A stretch of DNA of 64,000 bases, from the NCBI GenBank assembly GCA_015832175.1, contig WJXW01000019.1, forward strand, positions 62,001-126,000, given 5' to 3'. A program made the position numbers and the translations under genes. A model generated the notes under the pieces. It searched no databases. It was given only the letters and a program-made list of their open reading frames with translations, and was not told the origin of the DNA. The stretch is from Paraphaeosphaeria minitans. Lineage: Eukaryota; Ascomycota; Dothideomycetes; Pleosporales; Didymosphaeriaceae. This document shows positions 44,301 to 56,183 of this stretch, piece after piece; position 1 is the first letter of the stretch, and every line of letters starts with the position of its first letter.

Positions 44301-47112
44301 TCAAAGGTCTGTGTTATCTGTGTTCCCAAGCCGGTTTGATATCACACGAACGACACTCAGCCCGTATTTCTTCATGGCGTGGTGTAGCTGATCCCCAGTG
44401 GCATATTTAATGGTCCCACCAACTTCATAGCTGAATATCGATAGCGCACTGAGGTGTTTCTGGCGTCGCACGAATTGTTCGGTCGCGTTTGCATCGGCCA
44501 TAGCCATGTAAAACACATTTGGCTTGTGATGCAAAACGTATGAGACGGTGCGTGGTTCGACGGACCTTTCCGCCTCTGGTCGCCTAACGGCCGTAGTTCC
44601 TTCATTTGCTCGTGGCATGGTGTTTTCAAGAGGCAACGAATCGCCAGCCCGCTGACCTCCCTGGTCCGAAACGCTCCATTCGGTGTGGGACTGTGGTGCG
44701 TACTGGTTGTACTCGCTTACGTGATCAAGCACAGTTGCGGATCCATCGCTCGAGAATGGATTGCGGTGGCCCAGCAGGTCTGCATAGGCTTCCACGGCGT
44801 CAGAACTACGTGTAGGTCCCAGATCTATCACGTTGAAGACTGACAATCTGTCGGGACTGTATGCGCTGGAGTGGCCTAGCGTCCTGGGGGAATACTGTTC
44901 CGCCGCAGGACTTCCTACCTTAGGGGTGCCATACCATTGATCAGCCCCATGCATGCTCCGAATTGGCGATGCTATGGAGGAGCCTCTTGGCCGCACTTGG
45001 GGCGTCCGATCTGGCGACCGGAGCCGGACGCTTGGTGACGTTTGATGGAACGACGTATTAAGGCTTCGAGGTCGCTTCGCGGACGCATGAGGACGAGTGG
45101 AATCCCTGGGAAAATTGGGCGGAGGTCTCTTCCTTAGAGGGAATGAAAGTGTCATGTTCACGGGCGATGTGTCTGGCCCAAGCACTGAGGCAGCCTTCGA
45201 GCTTGCCATCGATGTCTGACCATGAGGATGGCGCAACACAACGTGAGGATGGCGCCAACAAACGTTGTCTATGTCTAGCTCCGATTCGTTGACCCTGTAA
45301 GAAGACTGCTCAGAGACGGAGGCATGATCATCTGCGGTGCAGAAGCTTATCGAGTCTCTATCGCGAAAGGGGGGGCTAGTCAGCAAGGCTTCCATTGGAC
45401 CCAAGGATACCGTTGACGAGCTGGAAGACGAAGGGCATGCTCTGAAGTCGTTTGTGCCACCGAATAGAAAGATGCAAACGATGTGCTTTGCCATGAACGA
45501 TTGCGATACCGGAGGCTCGGGGAATTGTCCTTCGAGCACCTGATCACCATACAGACAACCGGCAGCTGCTTTGCTCTTGAATAGTGTCACACCGTGTCTC
45601 TTGGACACCTCGACGTCCTCGGAGTCGAGGTAGCTTGGCAACATACTAGCTGGTGTTCTAGTTGCGATATCATCTTCATCTTCACTCAGATTGCACGGAT
45701 CGTGGTTTTGGTCGTCAACGAGCAGATCGTTGAACACCCGCCTCGCTAGCCTGCTGAGTTGCGTCATGTGGATGGATCCTTTCGGCGGTGCCGTACGGAG
45801 GGTGTGGAGAAAGACGTGCTGGTAGCAGCGTGCGACGAACGCTTCCTTGCGTATCGTAGAAGCGGCCAGTCGCTCTCCCGACTCGGAAAGGACGTCAAAC
45901 TCCCTTTCAAAGACGCTCTGAATCCGTTTTCGCAACGTGTTCTCCCGCGCTCCCCTCATAACGCCGAGTACGGAAATCAGGGGTTGATGGACCCTCGTCT
46001 CTAAAGCCCGCAAGTCCTTGGCAAAAGTTGCCACCGTCAAGATAGGGCCCTGCCGACACACCGCTTTCATCACCGACTCACGAAGAGCAGCATCCCTTAG
46101 CTGTGGAAGCATGTCCACTCGCTTGAAGGCGTGGCCGATGTAGTCGCGGTCGGGCCTGGATAGGAGTGGAGCTCGAGACTCTAGCCTAGCAATGGAATCG
46201 GGATCTAGAGACTGCACCACCGCGGAATCCTCGTGTAGTGTGATGTCTTCCCACTGAGACGCTGCATGGCGGACGTAGTTGCGGACTTCCTGTGGCTAAT
46301 CAGCTACGAGCTCAGTAGGAGTGCATTCACCAGCCTCCGCTTACTTCGTGACACCACGACTTGCGGATGTCGATCATGAAGTTGAAGGATTTGATCGCCC
46401 ACATCGACGGGATTCGAGCCAGAATACCAAAAGCCTCCGCTAGTCCTTCCACTTCCCCGATCAGACGCCCGGCTTGGTTAAGATCATACGTGAGCGAGGG
46501 CATGTACGGCAGCTGTTGCGCTCCTGTCCGCTGTGTCGCTGCGCGAAGTAATCCGCTCACGGCTCTAGGTTGACTATGCAAAGCTGCCTGCCTGCTGTGC
46601 GAGCCATCTAAGCCAGGTGTGTCAGTCGAGAGACAGATCCAAGAGCCTCATCCCTCTCTCGGGATCCTGATCATCGACATGCTTGACATACCGTCGCAAT
46701 AGAAATCAAGGACCCACCACCGATGTTCGAGCGAGTCAAAGGTTTCCGCTAGCCCCCGGACGCTGGATGATCGCGCTATGTGCAGCATGGCTATTCCTTC
46801 TGTAATGTATATCTCTGCATTCTCTTCGAACTCCAAGCAGGGGAACAGTGTCCCATCCAACCACCTCGAGCCTCTTTGCGTCGCGTTTTCCCAGACAGAC
46901 CGGGAGACCTCCGCCTTTAGTCGGTTTTCCTTGAGCCATGGCTTGCATACTTCATGTCGGAATAGCTTCTCCAGCTGTTTCTGATCCTCCCTGCACCGAC
47001 GAGAAAGATGGAAATAAGGGTCGGGGTGGGGATGCTGCTTTAGCTGGGACAGTTGTACGATTCCTGACTTGAGATACCGTTCGGAGTCGGTACCGTATCG
47101 GGTCTCGTCCAT
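44301..47112 (-). CDS. DUF3723-family protein
   Basis: Exons 47112-46692, 46607-46345 and 46289-44301 join through two GT-AG introns into 890 codons. The N-terminal half shows the blocks I associate with DUF3723, a fungal-specific family of unknown function: SERYLKSGIVQLSQLKQHPH, KLFRHEVCKPWLKENRLKAE, GSRWLDGTLFP, EGIAMLHIARSSSVRGLAE, LLSRPDRDYIGHAFKRVDML and ILTVATFAKDLRALET. The C-terminal half is a long Ser/Pro-rich, probably disordered region. A short folded end (NVFYMAMADANATEQFV, YATGDQLHHAMKKYGLSVV) then closes the protein. Family members are often expanded and variable between strains; a role in self/non-self or genome defence is speculation. It shares a 246-bp divergent region with the gene at 47359. 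No lesion seen. Confidence 0.75.
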
Positions 47113-47358
47113 GGTCTACGGCAACAGAATGCGCTTCTTCATGGAATGCTTCCCCTACCAGCTGATATATCACCACGCGACGGCTAGGTATGGAGTGCTC
47201 CCTCCGATGCTTACGAGTCATCATCATAGGGAGCTCTTGTCAGCAATACAAGCATTTGGATATATGCTGCACATTCTCCGGTACTTCTCATGCACTCGCC
47301 CAACGATTCGATATTGTCTATCTTGTCGAGCGAACCGTTACGCGGCTGAACAGTATCC
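47113..47358. promoter_or_regulatory. Compact divergent promoter
   Basis: Only 246 bp separate the start codons of the DUF3723 gene (minus) and the unrecognised gene at 47359 (plus), so both must be driven from here. No individual element is claimed. Confidence 0.45.
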
Positions 47359-48219
47359 ATGGCTGGGGGGTTCAGGCCATTACAACTTCTTCAAAAGGTC
47401 AGGGAGGACAAGACTCTTAGCAACACCGACGCTGGTGACGACATCCCGGGCCTCCACCGAAAAATCGGGAACGTCACCTATCGCATCGTACCGAGGCGTA
47501 ACAAGCCTATCAGGTTCGTTCTCAAGAAGGAAGTCGCGACCGCGGTCGCAAAAAAGCTTGCCGGATTGGGGCCCGTCAATACCCTCTTCACCCTTGAGGT
47601 GTTCGAAAACGCATCAATCATTCCCAGCTTTGCAGACGCAGCAAGCTTGGAGGAGATTCTGGAAGTACGAGCGGGTTGGCCCTTTCAACCGGAGCACAGC
47701 CAGGCCCTAGCCGCAGACGTCAGTGTGCCTTGATAGCTTAGAACAGGAGCTGACGGCTCTAGATCCTTGCTGGCATTTCCAGCCTACACAGCGTCGGTTT
47801 GCAGAGGAATGGCTTCGAAGTTAGTGACATACTCCTGGTTGGTCGCAACAACACGTACTTCTTCCAGATCAGTAAGGGTGCCGGGAACGCTGTGGACTTT
47901 GCTAACAAGGGAAGCTGGCATCGAAAATTGCACGTGCATCAGCGGTCACGAACCGACAAACTCCGAAGAGCTTGATTCGCTCGTTCGCGCCCTGAAGTAT
48001 GTCGGTGAGCGACTTGAACCACCCAGGTTTACGTGGATCCACGAGTTTGTAAGGTATCTAGAGCGTAAGAGAACGCTTGACAGCACTTCGTTGGAGGAGG
48101 CGACCCGACGCCTCCCTAGCAGTGTCGATCAGCTTCACAGGGAACTAGAGATGTATATTCATGCTGTTCGGATATTGGGTACAACAATGGGAGGGAGCTC
48201 TATCGGGGACGCTAGATAA
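47359..48219 (+). CDS. Unrecognised protein paired with the DUF3723 gene
   Basis: Exons 47359-47718, 47805-47871 and 47915-48219 join into 243 codons. The first intron has a GTCAGT donor; the second (GTAAGG, branch CTAAC, acceptor GGGAAG) is 43 bp. The protein starts MAGGFRPLQLLQKVREDKTL. It continues with VTYRIVPRRNKPIRFVLKKE, LFTLEVFENASIIPSF, then FEVSDILLVGRNNTYFFQI, and ends with a helical segment (EELDSLVRALKYVGERLE, SVDQLHRELEMYIHAVRIL). No family recognised. The alternation of strands then helices, the clean splicing and the shared promoter with a DUF3723 gene support a real gene that may work with its neighbour. Confidence 0.5.
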
Positions 48220-48716
48220 GATAACCGCCCGCAGGCGCTGGGTGCATGCGTTGCTTCGCTACAAATCGGAAAACACTTTGTCTACCGCTCGATTCACAAT
48301 TCCAATGCACAGAATAGGATGGTGCTGTGGTTTTTTAGCGCTTGGGGTTGGACATTTTTCAGGAAGCTGCTTTTCAACTCTGTCGCAGTCCCTCCAGTTG
48401 TACATGCGACTGGATGTTTTTGTCTAACTGAATTGCATTGCGACTGTGTACCCTAACGAAAGCTCGAAGTCATAGCGCTGCATTCTTTACTGTCATCTGT
48501 GTAAACCTCTATGACTACTCAACACTCGACGATAGGTGTAAGGTAGGAATTGCAATTCGCCGCAGCCCATGCCCAAAAGCCACAGCTTGCGCCGTATGGG
48601 GTCTGCCAAATTTGGCAGAAGAAAGCCGGCATGTCCTTCCTACGTGGTCACATATCGTATTGCACAAACACAAGTCATGACCGACGTGTGGCTTCTGCGA
48701 CCTGCCACGGCGCATT
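48220..48716. other. Intergenic between convergent genes
   Basis: Nothing supportable seen. Confidence 0.4.
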
Positions 48717-49061
48717 CTAGTTCACCAAAAACCATGCAACAGCTGCTCCAATAGCACCGTTTGCGCTCCACGAGCGAGCTTCCATACCAGAGGTCGCGCC
48801 ACTGGCAGAGACTTTCGATGTCTCCACCGGCAGGATGTCTATAGCTTTCGATAGTAGTTGCGACGGCACAGCGGTGGCCGCGTTGCTGACAATGGAGTTG
48901 ATCTGGCCAGCAGCAGAGCTCGCCCGGGATTCGATCGAGTTGATTAGGCTTTGGAGCCCGGAAGGAATAGCGGGTAGATTCGGCAAATCGGTCGAGTGAG
49001 AGCTTATTTCAGCGTTGGTCACCGCAAACAGCACGGAAATGAAGAGGAAATTGCACCTCAT
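48717..49061 (-). CDS. Small secreted, probably GPI-anchored protein
   Basis: From the ATG at 49061 the frame encodes 114 residues: a signal peptide (MRCNFLFISVLFAVTNA), a Ser/Pro/Ile-rich body with an amphipathic middle (SLINSIESRASSAAGQINSI), and a short hydrophobic C-terminus (GAIGAAVAWFLVN) after small residues (SWSAN). That layout fits GPI anchoring to the cell wall or membrane. The protein has only one Cys in the leader and none in the mature chain. It is not recognised as a family member. An in-frame 36-codon upstream extension exists but would bury the signal peptide, so the ATG at 49061 is preferred. Confidence 0.5.
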   Translation of the reverse strand: MRCNFLFISVLFAVTNAEISSHSTDLPNLPAIPSGLQSLINSIESRASSAAGQINSIVSNAATAVPSQLLSKAIDILPVETSKVSASGATSGMEARSWSANGAIGAAVAWFLVN

Positions 49062-49665
49062 AATGTGGGAGGGCGCTTGACTGGAACAGGTTTGCTGCCT
49101 TTGTTTCTTTTGGCACTCGGCAAGTGATGTTGATGGTCTCAGTGCAAGGGTAGAGCTGTCGCTAAGCAAAGAGGAGGTGTTGTTTATACATTTGCCTCAC
49201 CTCCTTCCAGTTCATGGTCAGCCTTGCATGCTATAATGCAGCATAGCTCGATACGCTGACGTTTTCGGCAGCGCTGCAGTGTCACCTGCGGCACTGATCC
49301 TGCATTGCACGCTTTCGCCATGCTGTAGCAACGAGCATGTGCTCTGCGCTTGATTGCTTAGCATCAGCTATGGAGCGCAAGCCAGTATGGATTACAAGCA
49401 GCTATTCCTTCAAGGTAGTCGATGTCAGCAGCTTTCTTCAAGCTGTTCGTCAGCCCAATACCGTTACTTACTGTATTATGGTTCTTCATTGGGCTGGTGA
49501 TTTGTGTCACGAAGGCAGAACGGAGATGCTATGCTCACCAGTCTCCCTGAAACACGGATGATGTAGCATGACAGCTACCGGTAAGCTGAAGCATTAGCAC
49601 CGCAAAGTGTTGTTGCTTATTCCGAGAGCGTTGTCCAAAACTCGATTCACTTAGCGGGCCAGACC
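49062..49665. other. Intergenic between divergent genes
   Basis: Promoters for the small secreted protein and the exchanger-like gene should lie here; no element identified. Confidence 0.4.
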
Positions 49666-51185
49666 ATGTTTAAGTACGAGTCACCCACCAGTCAAATTCC
49701 CTACTCTTTACGCAACGATCCTCTCAACTTGTTCGGCTATCGTATGCTGATGCGGCCGATATCTACCTTTTTGCGGTCCCTGCGGCATGCCCCAGCGCAA
49801 CTACCATCCTTTTGGTGTCTCTGCTTCATAGCCGTCGTCTCCTTTATTGCGTCTTCGGCCCTCTTCATCACATCTGCGACTTCTACGACTCGGTTCCTTT
49901 TCGCGCTTCTGGCATTACTTACTACGGCAGCGGTGCAGAAGTTCACGGTATTGGAGCTCGTCGTTATTCTTTTAGCTCGGAAGCGCGCAAGTTGCGCCAT
50001 AATTTTCGAGGCACTACTAAGGTGAGCGACCCGTCTGATCTTGGCCAGCATTCTGTTCATACGCCTAGCAACTGGACAGAAGCTTCTCTTGCCATCGCCG
50101 CGGCTTCGAAGGGTCAAAGCGACCTCGTGCGGGCCTTTTTGGTAGGCGCTATCGCTATCAACCATCTGCTTTTACTCGGCATCTGTTTCATCCAGGGAGG
50201 GCATCATGGCCGACGAACGAGCTATCCGATGCTCATGGCATCGTTGCACATCCGTATGCTACCTATGTATGTCGTGTTGATGCTACCCCCAATAGCTTTC
50301 GAGGTGGGTTCTCAAGGTATGGGTTTTCAATCGACCGCTCCACAAGCACACGCATTGCGAGATTCAGGGAGTGACAGTAGCGTTGTGCGCACCGCCCGCA
50401 TTACAGCCCTACTGTTGTTGTTGCTGTTCATATGCCACCTTGTCCTCGTCTGCCGATTACATTCAACCCACCCGGTCCAGGCGCATGTTCTGCACAAAAT
50501 GGCCTATGCCCATGAACCAAGCAACGGTACTGAGCCCCTTGCATATGGAACTAGTATGCGGATCACGGCTTCTATGGCTAGCCGGATCCAGGCCCAAAAA
50601 GAAAACTGGCTCTGGGAACAGTTACTTCTATCCGACACAGCGGCCGACAGTCGCCAGCCTTGGGATAGTGCTCTCACGACGGTGACGTTGTTGCTTTCGT
50701 GTGGAGCAAGCCTTGTCTCTTGCTTCCAGCTAGTCAATTCAATTTCGCCCGACAACATAAGCGGTTGGACATCTCCGCTGCGTGTTGGGTACCTCATCGC
50801 TCCCTTCTTCACAAGCGCATCTGGCCTCGGTGCTACGTTCTTGCATAGACGTGGGTGCACAACCCCTCTGAATTCCGGTCAAGTGGTCTGTGGAGCGATC
50901 ATGTCTACTACCCAACTCCTTTGTTTGATCCTACCCGCGACCATTCTTACCCGGTGGATTGTAAGCCTAGGGCAAGGGACCGCCTTTTTGGACCCTTTCC
51001 AGATCGCGCTGCTTGGTGGAGCCGTGATTCTCCCCATGTATTTCATACAGACAGGTGGGGATGACTGGTAAGCGTCACATACCCCTCGCACAAAGCCTAA
51101 AACTAAGGTGCAATCTAGGCTTGGGGGGGCTGCTCTGCTGGCCTCATATATTCTCTATGCCATCTCTGCTTGGTATTCCTCGTGA
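49666..51185 (+). CDS. Degenerate CAX-like cation/proton exchanger (copy 2)
   Basis: Exons 49666-50021, 50069-51067 and 51119-51185 join into 473 codons. Hydrophobic segments are arranged as in vacuolar Ca2+/H+ exchangers: EALLSNWTEASLAIAAASKG where the family has LLNATFGNAVELI, then AFLVGAIAINHLLLLGICFI. In the second half, VVCGAIMSTTQLLCLILPA precedes the closing PMYFIQTGGDDWLGGAALL and YILYAISAWY, which closely fit the family's last two helices. The acidic c-1 and c-2 motifs are not conserved: the expected GNAAEH region reads TSASGLGAT. A hydrophilic loop between the halves replaces the usual acidic loop. Exchange activity is doubtful; it may be a pseudo-transporter or sensor. The gene is intact in frame. 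Confidence 0.6.
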
Positions 51186-52499
51186 AAGGTTGCATTGATG
51201 CAGGGCTGGCTTCATATAAGTAACGTGCTTGGCCAACACGCGCTCCGATCAGGCAGAGAATCATGGCCTGAGCGTTACACGCGTACACGAATTGCTCTTC
51301 GTGCTGCTTTTGTAGTATGATGGCTTTCCTACTCCATCTTTCTCCGCTGCGGAGAATTTTCGCAATTAACGTCAATCCAAGCGGGTGGAAAACGACCAGT
51401 GCCAGATAATCTGAGGCGTAAAATTACTTTCACTTCAAGCGACTTGTACTCCGGCATATGGTAACGATTCACGAGAACTAAGTATGAATAAGATAGTCTT
51501 GGACCCTGCGGACACTTCCGAGCTATCTAACGTTAACAATCAACGTGAGGCTCTGTTCGAGAGACACGAACAAGGATGGCTCTCAGTCCATGCTTTCGAT
51601 CGTTTCGTTGACGCCGTCAACCCTACCTTCCACTATATCTCACTGGTGTACTGGCGACATCGAAGGCATCTCAGCGTGTCGGCGAGAGACCGAGGCTGCA
51701 ATGAGGACGATTATATTTTTAAGCTTCGAAGACGCGCTTCAAGGAATTCGTAGTTTAGAGCCCACTTTTAGGCCTCTTTGACGAGAACTGGACCCTATCC
51801 GACGGATCCGACGACGATACCTAGGAAGGTACAATACGAAAAGCATATTGTTGAGTTCTTGGTAGATTCTAAGAGAAGATAAGGTAGAAGCAGAGGCCAT
51901 GAGCCTATCATTCGGAGTTCTGTCCCCTCAAAGTAGTTGCTCAAGAATCAAGCGTTGGTCCGTATTTGAAATTCGGCTCTGCGGAAACAGTGTTATGTGA
52001 GCCCACAAGCGTCCCGGCATAACTTAGTTCGTGTAGGAATGAGGCTCTACAGTTGAAAAATTGCTTTGCATTGTTGAACTGCGCTGGTGGAAACGATTTG
52101 CCTATTCAGCTCTTTTGATAGATATCACTTGTAAAGGTGAAGGTGTAATTATGGGGATAGACGCTAGGCAGCCGTAGACAAACCCTAGTGCGCAGGCGCG
52201 CTGTACTTCCGCACTCAGTTAACATTGATTTCGGCGCGATTATTTCTCCTTTTCACCGGCCGATGATGCAACAAAGAGAGACTGGTGGGGCCGAAGGAAA
52301 GTAGCGCTATGCACCAAAAGTACATTGAGACTGTGGCCCTGCCACGAGACAAGAATTTAAGCTCGCCTGCAACGCGTTTCTATTACATAAAGCCGAATCC
52401 GTTGTTCAGTTCTCGGACCTTCAGCCGTCATAAGGTAGGCCAGTTGGGTTGTTTTTGTGCTGCCGCAGGAATCTCAACATTTCTTGTTGGATATCATGG
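51186..52499. other. Intergenic, no gene recognised
   Basis: One TAACGTTA at 51538-51545. Open frames are short and without domains. Confidence 0.4.
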
Positions 52500-53000
52500 C
52501 TAGAGACCGGATGTTAGTGGTCTGAATCCAATTCGAGAGACGGACACATACGGCGGTTTGCCTTGCTGTGAGGCCGCAGCTGAGCGTCTAACCGTGCTAC
52601 GCTGCGCATTCTCTGCCAGTGGTATCCGACCTCGCCGAGCGCCATGCATGTCCTGTGCATTCGCTGACAGTGGCAGCGGCTCCGAGCGGCGAGGGTGAAA
52701 TTCGAGCAGAGTGTAGACGGCGTTCGACTGCCTCTCCATACCCTCCTGTCGCTCCGTAAGTGTTTCGAGTTTTTGGAGGATGCTCTCCCATTGCTGGTCC
52801 TGGCGCTGTCTTCGTTCGCTCTCAACGTTTTGGAACTCGTGCAGCTCGTGGAGTATGTTACGCTGCTAAGGGTTTGTCAGCCATCTCGGCGACCTCAGCA
52901 GCACACCGCAACGTGGTCTGATTACCTTGCTTGCTGCGCTGCGAAGTTTCCAGAGGACCCCACAGGCCAAGGCGAGGATGGGTGATATACCTCGCCACTC
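52500..53000 (-). CDS. 3' part of an unrecognised coiled-coil protein
   Basis: A convincing GT-AG intron (52925-52863) joins an upstream piece to a final exon 52862-52500. The last exon begins RNILHELHEFQNVESERRQR and continues LETLTERQEGMERQ, a strong coiled coil, then a polar tail. Immediately before the intron one frame reads GISPILALACGVLWKLRSAA, which would be a membrane helix. Upstream coding pieces exist to about 53360 but the exon borders cannot be fixed. No family recognised. Confidence 0.35.
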
Positions 53001-55640
53001 GCCATGGCCGAGAAGTTCACGTTGAAGAGAATTGTAGTGTCGGCGTTAGGGTCTTGGGAAACCATCTTGAGAGAGATCAGATACGCTGACACAGGGTAAT
53101 GTGAGCCTAGTATTTCAGTCTCTGATATCGTGCCATCGTCGGTACCGCGGCATATACCATGCCATCTCGATTGCGACAGAGCTTGTTGAGCTACGATGTG
53201 GGGACGTGAATTCGGCGACTGACTCGGCGACTCGATGCCCACAGTCGAAGGCGGCTATAGTTTGGATGGGGCCGCGGGGCGGAGTCTCTGCTCTGCTCGC
53301 AATCAGAGAGTAGCGTATGATGGTAAGCAGTCGGTCTGAAAAGCGGCGTAAAGTCACTTACGTTTTAGTGCCCTGCCTCCCCCTGCCTTGCTTATCTTAG
53401 GTCTTTCTACCGCGAGTGAGCAAGACCCGGTCTGTTGCTTACCGAAGCCGCACAAATGGAAGAGAGAATGTTGATGCTGAGCGTTGCGGAAATCAACGTG
53501 GGAAAAACAAGTGATGAGCAGAAACTGAGACTGCAAGCAGCGACTACAAAGGATTCAATGGTGTACAGCAAGAGACATCCGATCTCTAGCCGTGGGTAGA
53601 TGGACGTGAGATTGGGAGTCTCCCAGCGATCCGCCTTCGTTCATCGGTGTCTGGAAGCTGAGCTCCTGATGCAGGAACGCCGCCAGATGCTTGGCTGTAG
53701 TGGAATCAAGACGCGTCCGTGTTAAGTTGATCATCGGACTACATCTTGTTCGTGTGAGCAGGCATGTGGGTCACCATCGATAGAGAGCCTTCGATTGCTA
53801 ACCCAGATAAGAACGTACGGAGGAAGGTACGCGCGGAAAACCTGGTGGCCTGGGGGATAAGCATCACGGCAGCGTCGGGTTTACCTTTCCACCAATACGA
53901 GCTTGTGTACTGGTTCCCACATAACTTCCGCGCGGATGCCCCACGCCTTGCAATTGTTGTGCGTCAGCCTGGTAGGGATGGTGGAAATCCCTTACTCTCA
54001 GGAGAACTGTGCGTAACCAACATGCTAAGCCGAGCCATCGGGACACTTCAGCAGAAGGCAATGTTACGAGCTTACGGACCATCGCTTTGAAGTTCGAGAG
54101 GACGACTAGAAAGGACGCCTTGCAGTGGGCGCCGAGCAGGCCATCAACCCTCAAGATTCGAACGCTTGGTGGTCAGCCTTGTCATTGCGGGTATGGAGAG
54201 GTCAGGGTTCAAAACTGGCCCCATCCGCTTGTTAATATCAGCTAGCCGCAGTAGGGTTAGACGAAGCATGGCCTGCATATAGCCGCATGCATCGTCGGTC
54301 ATGTGAGGGCACATCCATCAAGTCGAGGATGCTCGGAGTAGGCCAGTGTGATACGTGGGTGCATTCCGGAAGAAGTGCGAATATGGCTTTCCCGTGAGCT
54401 AACAACATGGGATCTAGCTCGAGACGGCTTTATCGCCATCAAGCCGCGCCTATTCGCGGTTTGCATGCGATAGCAGGTCGTAGTCAAGGATTCCCTGCTC
54501 GCGGAGACGGGGCACGAGCACCAGGGTCTCGAGCAAGCAGCCGCAAAGCTGCTCACTGCCTCATGTGTTGCACCGGGAGAAGACGCGCTGCCGCAGCAAA
54601 CGGCCCGAAACACCAGAAAGGCCTGCTAGCTGACTGCGGCTCACATTTCTTATCATGGAAGGCATGCAGCTTGGGAGAAGCCTCCGGGCTGCCAGCCGCC
54701 CCAGTCTCAAAAAGGGCAGCGCCTGCATACTGCGTTCCACTGCTTCGGGATCAGCCGTGTGCGAAGCTGGGGTTCTCTGGTTAGTGCGCGTTTACGGCAA
54801 GAACTGAGCGCGCCGTCAACCTGTCCGCACCTTCTGCCGCACCCGAGGGCATGGTTCACAGCCCACAATCCATTTCCGCGCGGTGTTCGCTGTTGCTGGT
54901 TGGTGGTGACAGCCGCTAGAGCCACTCGGCTTGGCTGCCAAGGTATTTTAACCCAGGCTAACACGACGCGATGAGCGTGCTCGAGAACTTGATTGGCAAA
55001 CATGCTTTTAGACGAGAGTGATAGGCACGCCTGGCTCGCTTGGCATGCCGTCGGCAGGAAACCGGCGCTTACCACAGTACTCGCTAGGAAATACAGCACA
55101 TGTGCCACGCTCCCAACCCATTTACTGCGCCGCATGCCCGCAGGTAAATACGTCGGCACTGCTCAGACATGCGCTCTGCATCTGAAGCAAACGTGGGCTT
55201 TCGACTGCCGGCTTCGCCTCTACCTTCCTGATCTACCTACGGTGATGCACATCTTACGTGGCAGAGATTTCACAACGTAAGTGCAACTAAGGGCCCCTAG
55301 ACTATCTATGTGCCGATGTGATATCAAACTGACCGTACCTTAGTAGAATCGGCGACTCCGACTGAAAAACTGTTTTTCGTGTGGCACAGCGCTGGGCGAA
55401 GAAGGCAGCGTTCGGTGAGCAGACGTGAACGTCACTGAGCAAAGTCGGCGCAGGCCTTGGCTGTTTGAGATGACGGGTGGCAACGCCGGGTAGATGGAGA
55501 CTTGCGCAGCAGGGAAGTCATTCTGCCCTTGGGAGGAGAGCACTCCGGAGATGGCCCTCTCTCTCCTGGTCTACACCTCGTGTAGCGCTGCCACTCATCT
55601 GGAGGGGACGTTCTGCTGCTGCACTCTCAATACAGCCCGA
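53001..55640. other. Long stretch without a firmly supported gene
   Basis: A plus-strand frame at 53764-54090 (MWVTIDREPSIANPDKNVRR onward, including YELVYWFPHNFR) is open for 108 codons and follows an acceptor-like GAGCAG, but has no recognised family. Everything else is short or overlapping. Confidence 0.3.
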
Positions 55641-55649
55641 TCTAGCCAC

Positions 55650-55790
55650 GCAAATCTCGCACAGATGCAACGTGAGAGTGCTCGTCAGCTTCAGTCGTGC
55701 CGGAGCAGCAGCTCGATGACCCAAAGCCGGCAGTCCGCCTCTCCAAGTCAGCGGCAGCGTCATGATCGCCACAATTGCCTGCATCTGCAT
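55650..55790 (+). repeat. Second half of the dispersed duplication (with 22.4 kb)
   Basis: Matches the minus strand of about 22560-22380: shared CAAATCTCG, CAGATGCAACGTG and AGTGCTCGTCAGC words, then a common GACAGCGTCATG/GGCAGCGTCATG. Small indels change the frames between copies. Confidence 0.5.
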
Positions 55791-55831
55791 CGAGGGCGCC
55801 TGAGTGCCAGCACCAAGTCCTCCCTGCCTCC

Positions 55832-56183
55832 ATGGGTCGCGCGGCCAAGAGTAACGACGAGTACCGCGCATATCTCAGCACAATCATGCCTCTATATTCA
55901 AACTTTACGGTAGGTGCGTTCCAGCCCAGCGTTACGGAGTTGTAGCTAAAACCGCCCGCAGGTGGCAGTCCTGCAGGAGATACATGACGCAGAGACGCAC
56001 ACGTGTATCATACATGCTTCAAGCAAGGCGGAGACGGAGATCGGGCAATATGGAAACGAGTACGCTCTCATATTGACATTCACAGAGGACGGCAAGCAGG
56101 TCACCAGGTTTGAGGAGTTTGTTGACTCAGCTTACTCTGAGCGGTTCGTTGCAGCGCTAGCCAAAGCAACATCATCTCAGTAG
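55832..56183 (+). CDS. SnoaL-like (NTF2 fold) protein, 5' end uncertain
   Basis: Two exons (55832-55909, 55962-56183) encode 99 residues: SNDEYRAYLSTIMPLYSNF, then IHASSKAETEIGQYGNEYAL, LTFTEDGKQVTRFEEFVDS and a short tail. This is the C-terminal two thirds of the small fungal SnoaL-like family (NTF2-fold proteins, some acting as cyclases or isomerases in polyketide pathways). In the same frame the codons before the Met still read APECQHQVLPAS, which also belongs to the family, but a stop at 55763 precedes them. So the N-terminus is either in an unidentified exon or lost. Catalytic role unknown. Confidence 0.6.
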
